In this document: positions 51,638 to 62,272 of the stretch, piece by piece
Layout of the letters: every line of letters starts with the position of its first letter
Numbering within the stretch: position 1 is the first letter of the stretch
From: Streptomyces sp. NBC_01232
Lineage (GTDB): Bacteria > Actinomycetota > Actinomycetes > Streptomycetales > Streptomycetaceae
DNA: 64,000 bases
NCBI RefSeq assembly: GCF_035989885.1
Contig: NZ_CP108518.1
Location: forward strand, 3,104,501-3,168,500
Direction of reading: 5' to 3'
Translations under genes and position numbers: made by a program
Notes under the pieces: generated by a model
Database searches by the model: none
Told to the model about the DNA's origin: nothing
The model's input: the letters and a program-made list of their open reading frames with translations, nothing else

Positions 51638-53320
51638 CTAAAGGTGCGTCGGGGCGAACATTTTCAGGAGCGCCGGCAGGACGACCACCGAGGGGCCGGG
51701 GGTGGCCAGGGCCTTCTTGAGGTCGGCCGTCAGCAACTCCGGGGTGGTCGTGGTCGCCGGGACGTCGAAGGACGCCGCCAGGGCGGCGAAGTCGGGGCGG
51801 GTGAGCTCGGTGGCCGTCGCGGTCCCGAAGGACGCGGTCATGTACTCGCGCAGGATGCCGTAGCCGCCGTCGTCCACGATCAGCCAGGTGACGTCGAGGT
51901 CGTGCTGGCGGGCCGTGGCCAGTTCCGCGATCGAGTACATCGCGCCGCCGTCGCCGGAGACCGCGAGGACCGGGGTGTCCGGTTCCGCGACGGCCGCGCC
52001 GATGGCCGCCGGGAAGGCGTAGCCGAGGCCGCCCGCGCCCTGGGCCGAGTGCATGGTGTTGGGGTGCTTCGGGTCAAAGGCGGACCAGGCCCAGTAGGAC
52101 AGGACCGTCATGTCCCAGAACGACGGGGAGCGCGGCGGCAGTGCCTTGCGGACAGAGGTGAGGAGGTCCTGCTCCAGGGTGACGTCCTGAGTCGCCAGAC
52201 GGGCGGCGATGTCCGAGAGGACCAGGCGGACGCGCTCCGGGGCGGACGGGTCCTCGCGCTCGGAGACCGTCTCCAGCAGGGCCTGGAGGGCCAGGCGGGC
52301 GTCCGCGTGGATGCCCAGGGCCGGGTGGTTGGACTCCAGCTTGCCGAGGTCCGCCTCGATCTGGACGACCCGGCCCGTGGGGAAGAACGTGTGGTAGTTC
52401 GAGGACAGTTCACCCAGGCCTGAGCCGACGACCAGCAGGACGTCCGCGTCCTCCAGGAAGTCCGTCATGTGGCGGTCCTCCAGCCAGGACTGGAGGGAGA
52501 GCGGGTGCGTCCAGGGGAAGGCGCCCTTGCCGCCGAAGGTGGTGACGACGGGTGCGTTCAGGCGCTCCGCGAGCTGCTTGAGCTTGCCCGCCGCGTCCGA
52601 GCGGATCACCCCGCCGCCCGCGATGATCACGGGGCGGGTGGCGTTCTCCAGCCAGTGCGCGGCCAGCGCCGTGAGCTCGGGGCGCGGCGCGAGCTCGTGC
52701 GGCGTCGCGTCCATGCCGCTGACCTGCGGGATGACGGTTTCCGTCCGCAGCACGTCCTCCGGGATCTCCACCCAGACCGGGCCGGGCGGGACCGTGAGGG
52801 CCGATTCCCAGGCCTCGGCGATCACGCCGGGGATCTGGGAGGGGGTGCGGGCGACCTGGACGGACTTGACCACGTCCCGGAAGGACGCGGACTGGTCCCG
52901 CAGCTCGTGCAGGTGCCCGCGCCGCCCGCCGCCGAGGCCCGCCACCGGGACCTGGGAGGAGATCGCGAGCACCGGGGCCGAGGCGGCCGCCGCCTCCGCC
53001 AGGGCGGGCAGCGCCATCAGCGCGCCCGGGCCGGTGGACAGCAGCAGCGGTACCGCCTCGCCGGTGATCCGGCCGTACGCGTCGGCCGCGAAGCCCGCGT
53101 TGTTCTCCGTACGCAGCCCCACGAGGCGCAGGTCGGAGCGGCCGACCGCGTCGAAGAGGGCGAGGGCGTGCTGGCCGGGCAGGCCGAAGACGGTGGTCGC
53201 CCCGAGGCCGCGCAGCGTTTCCACGACCAGGTCCCCGCCCGTCCGCCCCGGCGGCGGCGCGAGCGCGGCCGCCTTCTGGGCTTCGGTGGGACGGAGTACC
53301 AGGTCGTGGTCGTGCGTCAC
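51638..53320 (-). CDS. Thiamine-diphosphate-dependent enzyme (acetolactate-synthase/benzoylformate-decarboxylase group)
   Basis: 560 residues in three ThDP-enzyme domains: GATTVFGLPGQHALALFDA and RTENNAGFAADAYGR (with the invariant Glu), a central FAD/nucleotide-like domain, and the ThDP motif SGDGGAMYSIAELATARQHDLDVTWLIVDDGGYG. The motif's usual Asn is Asp here. It is five bases after the agmatinase gene and almost certainly cotranscribed. Its substrate may be a 2-oxo acid from arginine breakdown, but this is inference. GTG start; the ribosome site overlaps the preceding stop. Confidence 0.85.
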   Translation of the reverse strand: MTHDHDLVLRPTEAQKAAALAPPPGRTGGDLVVETLRGLGATTVFGLPGQHALALFDAVGRSDLRLVGLRTENNAGFAADAYGRITGEAVPLLLSTGPGALMALPALAEAAAASAPVLAISSQVPVAGLGGGRRGHLHELRDQSASFRDVVKSVQVARTPSQIPGVIAEAWESALTVPPGPVWVEIPEDVLRTETVIPQVSGMDATPHELAPRPELTALAAHWLENATRPVIIAGGGVIRSDAAGKLKQLAERLNAPVVTTFGGKGAFPWTHPLSLQSWLEDRHMTDFLEDADVLLVVGSGLGELSSNYHTFFPTGRVVQIEADLGKLESNHPALGIHADARLALQALLETVSEREDPSAPERVRLVLSDIAARLATQDVTLEQDLLTSVRKALPPRSPSFWDMTVLSYWAWSAFDPKHPNTMHSAQGAGGLGYAFPAAIGAAVAEPDTPVLAVSGDGGAMYSIAELATARQHDLDVTWLIVDDGGYGILREYMTASFGTATATELTRPDFAALAASFDVPATTTTPELLTADLKKALATPGPSVVVLPALLKMFAPTHL

Positions 53321-53325
53321 TTCGC

Positions 53326-54288
53326 TTACTTGCCCTTCGCCTGCGCGATCTGTCGCGACATGATCGTGGTCAGCTCGTACGCGGTGTGCGAGGCCGCGAC
53401 CGAGGTGATCTCGGCGTGATCGTACGCCGGGGCAACCTCGACGACGTCGGCGGAAACGAGGTTGCAGGAGGACAGGCCGCGGATGATCTCCAGCAGCTCG
53501 CGGGAGGTCATGCCGCCCGCCTCGGGGGTGCCGGTGCCGGGCGCGTGGGCCGGGTCGAGCACGTCGATGTCGATGGAGATGTACAGCGGGCGGTCACCGA
53601 TGCGCTGGCGCAGCTGGTCGGCGACCTCGTCGGCGCCGCGGCGGTAGACGTCGGCCGAGGTGACGATGCCGAAGCCCATCTTGGCGTCGTCGTCGAGGTC
53701 CTGCTTGCCGTACAGCGGGCCGCGGGTACCGACGTGGGAGAGCGCCTCGGTGTCGAGGATGCCCTCCTCGACGGCACGGCGGAACGGGGTGCCGTGGGTG
53801 TACTCGGCGCCGAAGTAGGTGTCCCAGGTGTCCAGGTGGGCGTCGAAGTGGAGCAGCGCGACCGGGCCGTGCTTCTTCGCGACGGAGCGGAGCAGCGGGA
53901 GGGCGATGGTGTGGTCGCCGCCCAGGGTCATCAGGCGGGAGCCCGCGGAGAGCAGCTCGTCGGCGGCCGCCTCGACCGTCTCCACGGCCTCGTTGATGTT
54001 GAAGGGGTTCACGGCGATGTCACCGGCGTCGGCGACCTGCGCGAGCGCGAACGGGGAGGCGTCCTGGGCCGGGTTGTACGGGCGCAGCAGGCGCGAGGCC
54101 TCGCGGATGGCGTTGCCGCCGAAGCGGGCGCCGGGGCGGTAGGACACGCCGGAGTCGAAGGGCACGCCGACGACGGCGACATCGGCGGAGCCGACCTCGT
54201 CGAGGCGGGGCAGACGGGCGAAGGTCGCCGGGCCCGCGTAGCGCGGGATGCGGGAGGAGTCGACGGGGCCGCGCGGCTGCGTGCTCAT
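53326..54288 (-). CDS. speB: Agmatinase-family ureohydrolase
   Basis: 320 residues with all binuclear manganese ligands: His in [10 protein letters not shown], the Asp/His cluster in [10 protein letters not shown], and the Asp pair in [19 protein letters not shown]. It cleaves a guanidino compound to an amine and urea. Agmatine is the default, but 4-guanidinobutyrate is an equally credible substrate because actinobacteria degrade arginine that way. It heads a leftward pair with the ThDP enzyme and is divergent from a PucR regulator with a dyad between them. ATG at 54288 has AGAAGGG upstream. Confidence 0.9.
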   Translation of the reverse strand: MSTQPRGPVDSSRIPRYAGPATFARLPRLDEVGSADVAVVGVPFDSGVSYRPGARFGGNAIREASRLLRPYNPAQDASPFALAQVADAGDIAVNPFNINEAVETVEAAADELLSAGSRLMTLGGDHTIALPLLRSVAKKHGPVALLHFDAHLDTWDTYFGAEYTHGTPFRRAVEEGILDTEALSHVGTRGPLYGKQDLDDDAKMGFGIVTSADVYRRGADEVADQLRQRIGDRPLYISIDIDVLDPAHAPGTGTPEAGGMTSRELLEIIRGLSSCNLVSADVVEVAPAYDHAEITSVAASHTAYELTTIMSRQIAQAKGK

Positions 54289-54360
54289 GGGGGGTGCCCT
54301 TCTGGTGGTCCTGCGTGTGCGGTACTTCGAGCGTAAGCGGGCTGCCCGGGGGTGGGGAGT

Positions 54361-54395
54361 GTACGTTTCATCCATCTGGCACAGCTGAAATGTAC
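54361..54395. promoter_or_regulatory. Inverted repeat between agmatinase and PucR genes
   Basis: GTACGTTTCA (54361-54370) and TGAAATGTAC (54386-54395) are complementary at 9 of 10 positions, 15 bases apart. It lies just upstream of the PucR start and 73 bases upstream of agmatinase. Probable operator of this regulator. Confidence 0.6.
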
Positions 54396-54404
54396 GGAGT
54401 ATCC

Positions 54405-55913
54405 ATGTCCGGCCTTCCCCGTGATCCGGCGGACGACCACGCCCCTCCCGGCGCCTCCGCCGCGCCCGGCGGCTCGGGCGCTGCGGGCACCTCCGGGGTC
54501 GCGGGCACCTCCGGCGTCGCGGGAGCCTCCGGCGGCCCTGCCGGGGAGCCGCTCACCCCGCCCGTGCTCCTCTCCTCGCTCCTCGGCGACCGGGAGCTCG
54601 GCCTGCGCCACCTCGCCGGGCCGGCCACCGCCGGGGTCCACGGGGTGCACGCCTCCGAGATGCCCGACCCCTCCCCGTACCTGCTCGGCGGTGAGCTGCT
54701 GCTGACCGCCGGGGCGGGCCCCGCCGACGACCCCGACGGGTACGTGGCCCGGCTGGCCCGGGCCGGGGCGGCCGCGCTCGGCTTCGGGGTGGCCCCGGTG
54801 CACGAGGAGGTCCCGGCCGCGCTGGCCGAGGCCTGTGCCCGGCACGGGCTGCCGCTGCTGGAGGTCCCGCCGCGGACCCCCTTCTCGGCGGTCGCCCGCG
54901 CGGTGGGGCGGCTGCTGGCGGAGGCCCGGACCCGGGAGCTGCGCCGGGTCACCGAGGCCCAGCAGGCCCTGGCGGCGGCCGCGGCCCGCCCCGATCCGGT
55001 CCCGGCGGTGCTGGCCAGGCTCGCGGCGAGCCTGGGCGGGTCGGTCGCCCTGTGGCCGGGTGGCCGGCAGGCGGGCCCGGAACTGCCGGCTCCGGCCCGG
55101 GAGGCCCTGTCCGCGCTGCTGGCCCGAGTCGGCCGCGAGGGCGGGCCCGCCACCGCCACGGACCGGGCGGGCGGACACCATCTGGCCGCCTACGCCCTGG
55201 CCGGCCGGGCGGCGCTGGGCACCGCGACCCCGGCCCGCGCGCCCGGCGACCACACAGTGGCCTCGGTGGCCGCCGTCCTGCTGACCCTGCTCACCGCCGA
55301 GCGGCCCGCCGGGGCGGAGGCCGCGGCCCTGACCCGGCTGCTGCTCGGGGACGCCGTGGACGGGGTGCTCGGCCCGGGGCCCTGGTACGTCGTCCACGCC
55401 CGCGGGGCCGGGGATCCGCAGGCCCTCGCGGCCGCGCTGGGCACCGTACTGCTCGACCCGCACGAGGGCGGCGTACGGCTGCTCACCGACCGGGAGCCCG
55501 CACCGCAGCCCGGCTGGCGGCTGGGGGTGAGCGACCCGGCCGCGCCCGACGCCCTTGCCACGGCGGACGCCCGGGCCGGGCGGGCCCTGCAGCGCGCGGA
55601 GGCGGCCCGCACCCCGCTGGCCCGCCACACCGACCCCGGCCTCGCGGGCTTGGTCGGCGAGGCCGAGGCCCGCGCCCACGCCGAGGCCCTGCTCGGGCCG
55701 CTCTCCCCAGCCCTGCGGGAGACCCTTCGCGGCTGGCTGGCCCACCACGGCAACTGGGACCGCACCGCCGCCGCGCTCGGGATCCACCGCAACACCGTCC
55801 GCCAGCGCGTCGCGCGCGCCGCCGAGCTGCTGGACCGGGACCTGGACGATCCGGACGTGCGGATGGAGCTGTGGTTCGCGCTGCGCAGCACCTCCGCACG
55901 AGGGGGAGGGTGA
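54405..55913 (+). CDS. PucR-family transcriptional regulator (purine-catabolism type)
   Basis: 502 residues: an Ala/Gly/Ser-rich start with three GTSGVA-like repeats, the N-terminal PucR domain ([36 protein letters not shown]), a GGDEF-like middle, and the C-terminal helix-turn-helix ([29 protein letters not shown]). PucR-type regulators sense purine or amino-acid derived metabolites. Its position divergent from the ureohydrolase operon suggests that it controls nitrogen release from guanidino compounds. ATG at 54405 has ACGGAG about six bases upstream; ATG at 54390 is possible. Confidence 0.88.
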   Translation: MSGLPRDPADDHAPPGASAAPGGSGAAGTSGVAGTSGVAGASGGPAGEPLTPPVLLSSLLGDRELGLRHLAGPATAGVHGVHASEMPDPSPYLLGGELLLTAGAGPADDPDGYVARLARAGAAALGFGVAPVHEEVPAALAEACARHGLPLLEVPPRTPFSAVARAVGRLLAEARTRELRRVTEAQQALAAAAARPDPVPAVLARLAASLGGSVALWPGGRQAGPELPAPAREALSALLARVGREGGPATATDRAGGHHLAAYALAGRAALGTATPARAPGDHTVASVAAVLLTLLTAERPAGAEAAALTRLLLGDAVDGVLGPGPWYVVHARGAGDPQALAAALGTVLLDPHEGGVRLLTDREPAPQPGWRLGVSDPAAPDALATADARAGRALQRAEAARTPLARHTDPGLAGLVGEAEARAHAEALLGPLSPALRETLRGWLAHHGNWDRTAAALGIHRNTVRQRVARAAELLDRDLDDPDVRMELWFALRSTSARGGG

Positions 55914-56033
55914 GCCACCCCACGCTTTCCGCTGCGCCTCCGCTCTGGACAGTCAGATTGACCGACCGGTAACTTAGCCTGAGCAAGCGCTTAGCCATAG
56001 GCGGCGGACCGCCGCGACCGAAGGGAGCCGGCC

Positions 56034-57191
<1,158 letters not shown>

Positions 57192-57217
57192 GGAATTCGG
57201 GCACCTACCCTTCCCCC

Positions 57218-58096
57218 ATGAACGAGGCACTGACGAATCTCCTCGATCTGCTCGATCTCGAGCAGATCGAGGAGAACATCTTCCGCGGTACCAGCAGGCC
57301 TTCGCTGGTACCGCGGGTGTTCGGCGGCCAGGTCGCGGCCCAGGCACTGGTCGCGGCCGGGCGGACCGTCCCCGCGGACCGCACCGCGCACTCCCTGCAC
57401 TCGTACTTCCTGCGCACCGGGGACACCGGCGCGCCGATCGTCTATTCGGTCGACCGGATCCGCGACGGGCGCTCCTTCACCACGCGCCGGGTCGTCGCCG
57501 TCCAGCACGGCCAGCCGATCTTCCACCTCTCCGCGTCGTTCCAGAAGTACGAGGACGGCCTCGACCACCAGGTCACGATGCCGCCGGCCCCGGACCCGGA
57601 GACCCTGCCGACCGCGGCCCAGTCGCTGCCGGCGTACCGCGAGATCTTCCGCGACCCCGGCACGGTGGAGCGGCTGATCGAGACGCGGGAGGCGGTGGAC
57701 CTGCGCTACGCCACGACCCCGCCCTGGGGCAGCGTCGGCGAGCCCGTGGAGCCGCGCTCGCAGGTGTGGTTCCGTACGGCCGGCAAGCTCGACAGCGCCG
57801 ATCCGCTGCTGCACACCTGCCTGGCCACCTACGTCTCCGACATGACCCTGCTGGACTCCGTACTGCTCGCGCACGGTCGGGGCGGCTGGGCGGTGGGCGA
57901 CGTGGTCGGCGCCTCGCTGGACCACGCGATGTGGTTCCACCGGCCGTTCCGCGCGGACGAGTGGCTGCTGTACGACCAGGAGTCGCCCTCGGCGGCCGCG
58001 GGCCGGGGCCTGGGCCAGGCCCGCATCTGGACCCAGGACGGCCGGCTGGCCGTGACCGTCATCCAGGAGGGTGTCGTACGCGTCCCGCGTGCGTGA
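57218..58096 (+). CDS. tesB: Acyl-CoA thioesterase II
   Basis: 292 residues of two hotdog domains: FGGQVAAQALVAAGRTV, HSLHSYFLRTGD and, in the second domain, LDHAMWFHRPFRADEWLLYDQESP, which includes the active-site Asp of TesB. It cleaves medium and long acyl-CoA. There is no ribosome site before ATG 57218; TACCCT about 10 bases upstream looks like a -10 box, so a leaderless transcript may add to read-through from the dehydrogenase. Confidence 0.93.
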   Translation: MNEALTNLLDLLDLEQIEENIFRGTSRPSLVPRVFGGQVAAQALVAAGRTVPADRTAHSLHSYFLRTGDTGAPIVYSVDRIRDGRSFTTRRVVAVQHGQPIFHLSASFQKYEDGLDHQVTMPPAPDPETLPTAAQSLPAYREIFRDPGTVERLIETREAVDLRYATTPPWGSVGEPVEPRSQVWFRTAGKLDSADPLLHTCLATYVSDMTLLDSVLLAHGRGGWAVGDVVGASLDHAMWFHRPFRADEWLLYDQESPSAAAGRGLGQARIWTQDGRLAVTVIQEGVVRVPRA

Positions 58097-58111
58097 CGTC
58101 CGCCCGGCCGC

Positions 58112-58960
58112 TCAGTCCCACCAGAACCCCCAGTGGTTGCTACCGGTGACCGCCTCGTCGGCGTAGGCACGGATGCTCCCGGAGCCCTGCCAGATGTTGT
58201 CGGGCGAGAAGGCGAAGTGCTCCGCGGCGACGGGGAGCGCGTGGGCGGCCGTACGCGGCGGGGCCGCCACGGACACGTGGAGCTCGTCGAAGCCGAGGGC
58301 GACGACGCGGGCGCCGAAGCGGTCCTCCCAGGAGCGCAGGACGGCGCTGATGAGGGCGGTGTCGTTCTCGAAGTTGGCCGGCCCGCCCCAGCCCATCGCG
58401 GTCGGTACGTCGGCCCCGCGGCCGGCGGGGATCAGCGCGAGCCGCGGGCTCGGCAGGAAACCGCTCGCGATCAGCTCGTCCGCGAGCGCGCGGGCGGCGG
58501 CCTCCGGATCGACGCCGTCCGCCCCTGCCTCCGCGAGGCCAGGCCAGTCCCTGCCGAAGGGCGCGATGATCTCTTCGCCCTCCTCCCCCTCCTCCGGATC
58601 GGGAACCGCTCTGCTCCAGAACTCGCGCAGCACCGGCTCGACGTGGTGGTCGTCGGGGTCGGACATCCGCTCGGGCGAGAACTCCCGCTCCTGCCACCAC
58701 CGTTCGAGCCCGCGCCGCCCCTGGATCAGCACGGCCTGCAGCCCGGCGGCCGCGAGCGCGGAACTCCGGTACGCGGCGAGCGCCCCGACTCCCACGGGCT
58801 CGTCGGACACCCACAACAACGACTCGGGCTTCCTGCCACGACTCCGCCGCCCCGGCGCGCTGACGAGCGCTCCCGGCGGCAACTCAAGCCCGATCGACTG
58901 CCCTTGGGGATCCTCCGCCAGGGCGGACAGCGGGGTGCGCACCTTCGAAGACTTCGCCAT
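58112..58960 (-). CDS. DUF4253 domain protein
   Basis: 282 residues. The C-terminal two-thirds match DUF4253 as I know it: LIPAGRGADVPTAMGWGGPANFENDTALISAVLRSWEDRFGARVVALGFDELHVSVAAPP, AEHFAFSPDNIWQG and an end HWGFWWD (segments, not one run). The N-terminal part is less conserved and contains a Lys-rich start and VGVGALAAYRSSAL. No catalytic motif is evident; relatives often occur near contact-dependent or immunity genes but none are here. ATG at 58960; possibly leaderless. Confidence 0.78.
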   Translation of the reverse strand: MAKSSKVRTPLSALAEDPQGQSIGLELPPGALVSAPGRRSRGRKPESLLWVSDEPVGVGALAAYRSSALAAAGLQAVLIQGRRGLERWWQEREFSPERMSDPDDHHVEPVLREFWSRAVPDPEEGEEGEEIIAPFGRDWPGLAEAGADGVDPEAAARALADELIASGFLPSPRLALIPAGRGADVPTAMGWGGPANFENDTALISAVLRSWEDRFGARVVALGFDELHVSVAAPPRTAAHALPVAAEHFAFSPDNIWQGSGSIRAYADEAVTGSNHWGFWWD

Positions 58961-59031
58961 GGGCCGACCGTAACGACCACCACTGACAACCGGCGGGCCT
59001 GGAGCGCGCGTCGGTAGGCAATGACACGGAA

Positions 59032-59060
59032 GGCCCCGGCCGGGAGTCCCGGCCGGGGCC
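59032..59060. terminator. Perfect hairpin terminator
   Basis: GGCCCCGGCCGGG (59032-59044) pairs with CCCGGCCGGGGCC (59048-59060), loop AGT, followed on the + strand by TTTCG. It follows the leftward gene ending at 59086 and could also block rightward reading. Confidence 0.8.
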
Positions 59061-59085
59061 TTTCGCTGTCCGCGCGGCTGCGCCG

Positions 59086-59892
59086 TCAGCTCAGGCCCGC
59101 CGCGTCCAGGAGGTACGCCACCATCGGGTCGTAGTGGCGCGGGTCGCGGACGTGGTCGTCCAGGGGGATCGCCACCTGGAGGGTGCCCTCGGCCTCGCCC
59201 AGGAAGAGCGCCGGGTCGTTGCAGTCGGCGTAGCCGACCGCGTCCAGGCCGCGCTGGGCCGCGCAGCCCGCCCAGCCGTGGTCGGCGACGACCAGGTCCG
59301 GCTGCGGACGGTTCTCCGCCGTCAGGCCGTCCAGGATCGCGGCCATCGGCTCCGGCGAATGGGTGTGCCACAGGGTCGCGCCGCGCTCCAGGACCGCGAC
59401 ATCGGCGAACTGCCACACCGAGCCCTCGTCCGCCGTCAGGCCCCGGGGGATGACGACGATCTCGCAGCCCGCCGCCCGCAGAGCCGCCGCCGTCGCCCGG
59501 TGGACGTCCAGGAGGCCGCCCGGGTGGCCGGTGGCGAACAGCACGCTCTGCCGGTCCGCCGCCGCCTTGCGCAGCCGCGCCGCCAGCCGGTCCAGGCCGG
59601 CCACGGTCAGCTCCGGGTCGATGGTGTCCTGGCCGTACCGGATGGCCGGGTCGTCCACGACCCCGCACCGCTCCGCCATCACCGCGAGCACGTCCTGCTC
59701 GTCCGCCCAGCGGTCGCCCAGCTCCAGGCCGAGCCAGTAGTGCCGGTCGCCGTTGGCGAGCTTGCGGTAGTGGGAGAGGTTGTTCTCGCGCGGCGTCGCG
59801 ACCTGCCCCGCGATCCGCGTGCGGACCAGATGGTCGATGAGTTCGGCGCGGGTGGGTACGGGCGTCTCTATCGGCTTCGGCATACGGGCCAT
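59086..59892 (-). CDS. Conserved actinobacterial protein, sometimes labelled phosphatase
   Basis: 268 residues, strongly patterned: TPRENNLSHYRKLANGDRHYWLGLELGDRW, then LFATGHPGGLLDVHRATAAAL, WHTHSPEPM and DLVVADHGWAGCAA, with VGYADCNDPALFL. Several His/Asp clusters (GHPGG, HTHS, ADHG) suggest metal or phosphate handling, which may be why relatives are annotated as phosphatases, but I see no established phosphatase motif. ATG at 59892 or 59883 are both possible. It lies downstream of the TetR gene on the same strand, 56 bases away. Confidence 0.7.
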   Translation of the reverse strand: MARMPKPIETPVPTRAELIDHLVRTRIAGQVATPRENNLSHYRKLANGDRHYWLGLELGDRWADEQDVLAVMAERCGVVDDPAIRYGQDTIDPELTVAGLDRLAARLRKAAADRQSVLFATGHPGGLLDVHRATAAALRAAGCEIVVIPRGLTADEGSVWQFADVAVLERGATLWHTHSPEPMAAILDGLTAENRPQPDLVVADHGWAGCAAQRGLDAVGYADCNDPALFLGEAEGTLQVAIPLDDHVRDPRHYDPMVAYLLDAAGLS

Positions 59893-59948
59893 TCTGCCGC
59901 CGCCGGGCCGGAGGCGGCGCGTCCATTCCGGTCGGCGGACGCCGCGGG

Positions 59949-60527
59949 TCATGCCGACAGCGCCCCGAACGCGCCGTGCGCGAGGCGCCGCAGCAGCGAT
60001 TCCGTCGCCTCCCGCCCCAGGGCCGCCAGGTGCGGGGTGGAGTTGAGCAGGCCGAAGACCGCGTGCACGGAGACCCGTACCTCAGCCTCGACGACCTCCG
60101 GGTGCAGTTCCCGGACGACCTCCACCCACAGCTCCACGTACTGGCGCTGCAGCTGGCGGACGAGCTTGCGGTCGGTGTCCCGGAGCCGGTCGAGCTCCCG
60201 GTCGTGCAGGGTGATCAGCGCCCGGTCGTCGAGCGCGAAGTCGATGTGTCCGTCGATGAGGGAGGACAGCACCCTGGCCGGTTCGCCCGCGGCCTCGGCC
60301 ACCCGGTGGCGGCCGCCGGTCAGCAGCCGTTCACTGATACCGACGAGAAGTTCGGCGAGCATGGCGTCCTTGCCCGCGAAGTGCCGGTACAGGCCGGGGC
60401 CGCTGATGCCCACCGCGGCCCCTATCTCGTCGACGCCGACGCCGTGGAAGCCGCGCGCGGCGAAGAGACGAGCGGCCTCACTGAGGATCTGCTCGCGACG
60501 GGTCGGGGCGGCCGCTCTGGTGCTCAT
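59949..60527 (-). CDS. TetR-family regulator of the acyl-CoA carboxylase genes
   Basis: 192 residues with the DNA-binding domain REQILSEAARLFAARGFHGVGVDEIGAAVGISGPGLYRHFAGKDAML and a TetR_C-type ligand domain (DGHIDFALDDRALITLHDREL). It is divergent from the carboxylase beta-subunit gene, with two matching 16-base sites between them, so it very likely represses that operon and itself and responds to an acyl-CoA or branched-chain acid derivative. Confidence 0.9.
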   Translation of the reverse strand: MSTRAAAPTRREQILSEAARLFAARGFHGVGVDEIGAAVGISGPGLYRHFAGKDAMLAELLVGISERLLTGGRHRVAEAAGEPARVLSSLIDGHIDFALDDRALITLHDRELDRLRDTDRKLVRQLQRQYVELWVEVVRELHPEVVEAEVRVSVHAVFGLLNSTPHLAALGREATESLLRRLAHGAFGALSA

Positions 60528-60550
60528 GGGAAACCATTCTAGACAGGGCC

Positions 60551-60597
60551 GTTAGCGGTCGTTAACCTAAGCCCCACACACGTTAACGCTCACTAAC
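60551..60597. promoter_or_regulatory. Paired TetR operator between regulator and carboxylase genes
   Basis: GTTAGCGGTCGTTAAC (60551-60566) and GTTAACGCTCACTAAC (60582-60597) are inverted copies with 13 of 16 positions matching and a 15-base spacer. They lie 24 bases from the TetR start and 43 from the carboxylase start. Confidence 0.75.
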
Positions 60598-60639
60598 AGC
60601 GTGCACCGAGCAAGTGGAACGAGCAAGGGAGCTCGACCG

Positions 60640-62256
60640 ATGCAGCAGGCACCAGTGCTGACGAGCGCCGCGGACCCGGCGTCCGAGGCCTGGCGGACCA
60701 ACGAGGCCGCCCACCGCGAGCTGACCGAGGGCCTGCGCGCCCGGCTCGACGCGGCCCGGCTCGGCGGCGGCGAGAAGGCCCGCGCCCGCCACACCGCCCG
60801 CGGGAAGCTCCTCCCCCGCGACCGCGTGGACGCCCTCCTCGACCCCGGATCCCCCTTCCTGGAGCTGGCCCCGCTGGCCGCCGAGGGCATGTACGGGGGT
60901 GCGGCCCCCGCCGCCGGGGTCATCGCGGGCATCGGCCGGGTCTCCGGCCGCGAGTGCGTGATCGTCGCGAACGACGCCACCGTCAAGGGCGGCACGTACT
61001 ACCCGATGACCGTCAAGAAGCACCTCCGCGCCCAGGAGGTGGCGCTGGAGAATCGTCTCCCCTGCCTCTACCTGGTCGACTCCGGCGGCGCCTTCCTCCC
61101 CATGCAGGACGAGGTCTTCCCCGACCGGGAGCACTTCGGCCGCATCTTCTACAACCAGGCCCGCATGTCGGGGGCCGGCATCCCGCAGATCGCCGCTGTC
61201 CTCGGCTCCTGCACCGCGGGCGGCGCGTACGTACCGGCCATGAGCGACGAGGCCGTCATCGTCCGCAACCAGGGCACGATCTTCCTCGGCGGCCCGCCGC
61301 TGGTGAAGGCCGCCACCGGCGAGGTGGTCACGGCCGAGGAGCTCGGCGGCGGCGAGGTCCACTCCCGGATCTCCGGCGTGACCGACCATCTCGCGGAGGA
61401 CGACGCGCACGCGCTGCGGATCGTCCGCAACATCGTGGCGACCCTGCCCGACCGCGGGGCCCTGCCCTGGTCGGTCGAGGCACCGGAAGAGCCCAAGGTG
61501 GACCCGGACGGGCTGTACGGCGCGGTCCCCGTCGACTCGCGCACCCCGTACGACGCCCGCGAGATCATCGCGCGGATCACGGACGGCTCCCGCTTCCAGG
61601 AGTTCAAGTCCGAGTTCGGCCAGACGCTGGTCACCGGCTTCGCCCGGATCCACGGACACCCGGTCGGCATCATCGCCAACAACGGCATCCTGTTCGCCGA
61701 GTCCGCCCAGAAGGGCGCGCACTTCATCGAGCTGTGCGACCAGCGCGGCATCCCGCTCCTCTTCCTCCAGAACATCTCCGGCTTCATGGTCGGCAAGGAC
61801 TACGAGGCCGGCGGCATCGCCAAGCACGGCGCCAAGATGGTGACCGCGGTGGCCTGCACCCGGGTGCCGAAGCTGACGGTGGTGGTCGGCGGCTCGTACG
61901 GCGCCGGCAACTACTCCATGTGCGGCCGGGCGTACTCGCCCCGCTTCCTGTGGATGTGGCCCAACGCCAAGATCTCCGTGATGGGCGGGGAGCAGGCGGC
62001 CTCGGTCCTGGCGACGGTCAAGCGCGACCAGATCGAGGGCGCGGGCCAGGACTGGCCCGCCGAGGACGAGGAGGCCTTCAAGGCCCCGGTCCGCGCGCAG
62101 TACGAGGAGCAGGGCAACGCCTACTACGCCACCGCGCGGCTGTGGGACGACGGGGTCATCGACCCGATGGAAACCCGGCAGGTGCTGGGACTGGCCCTGA
62201 CCGCGTGCGCGAACGCCCCGCTGGGCGACTCGGGCTTCGGCATCTTCCGTATGTGA
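60640..62256 (+). CDS. accD1: Acyl-CoA carboxylase beta subunit, probable methylcrotonyl-CoA type
   Basis: A 538-residue biotin-dependent carboxyltransferase: [100 protein letters not shown]. The last two segments are typical of methylcrotonyl-CoA carboxylase rather than propionyl-CoA carboxylase, which fits leucine breakdown. The biotin-carboxylase subunit follows 16 bases later. AAGGGAG lies before the ATG at 60640. Expression is probably controlled by the divergent TetR protein. Confidence 0.9.
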   Translation: MQQAPVLTSAADPASEAWRTNEAAHRELTEGLRARLDAARLGGGEKARARHTARGKLLPRDRVDALLDPGSPFLELAPLAAEGMYGGAAPAAGVIAGIGRVSGRECVIVANDATVKGGTYYPMTVKKHLRAQEVALENRLPCLYLVDSGGAFLPMQDEVFPDREHFGRIFYNQARMSGAGIPQIAAVLGSCTAGGAYVPAMSDEAVIVRNQGTIFLGGPPLVKAATGEVVTAEELGGGEVHSRISGVTDHLAEDDAHALRIVRNIVATLPDRGALPWSVEAPEEPKVDPDGLYGAVPVDSRTPYDAREIIARITDGSRFQEFKSEFGQTLVTGFARIHGHPVGIIANNGILFAESAQKGAHFIELCDQRGIPLLFLQNISGFMVGKDYEAGGIAKHGAKMVTAVACTRVPKLTVVVGGSYGAGNYSMCGRAYSPRFLWMWPNAKISVMGGEQAASVLATVKRDQIEGAGQDWPAEDEEAFKAPVRAQYEEQGNAYYATARLWDDGVIDPMETRQVLGLALTACANAPLGDSGFGIFRM

Positions 62257-62272
62257 CGTGAGGACCTCACTG

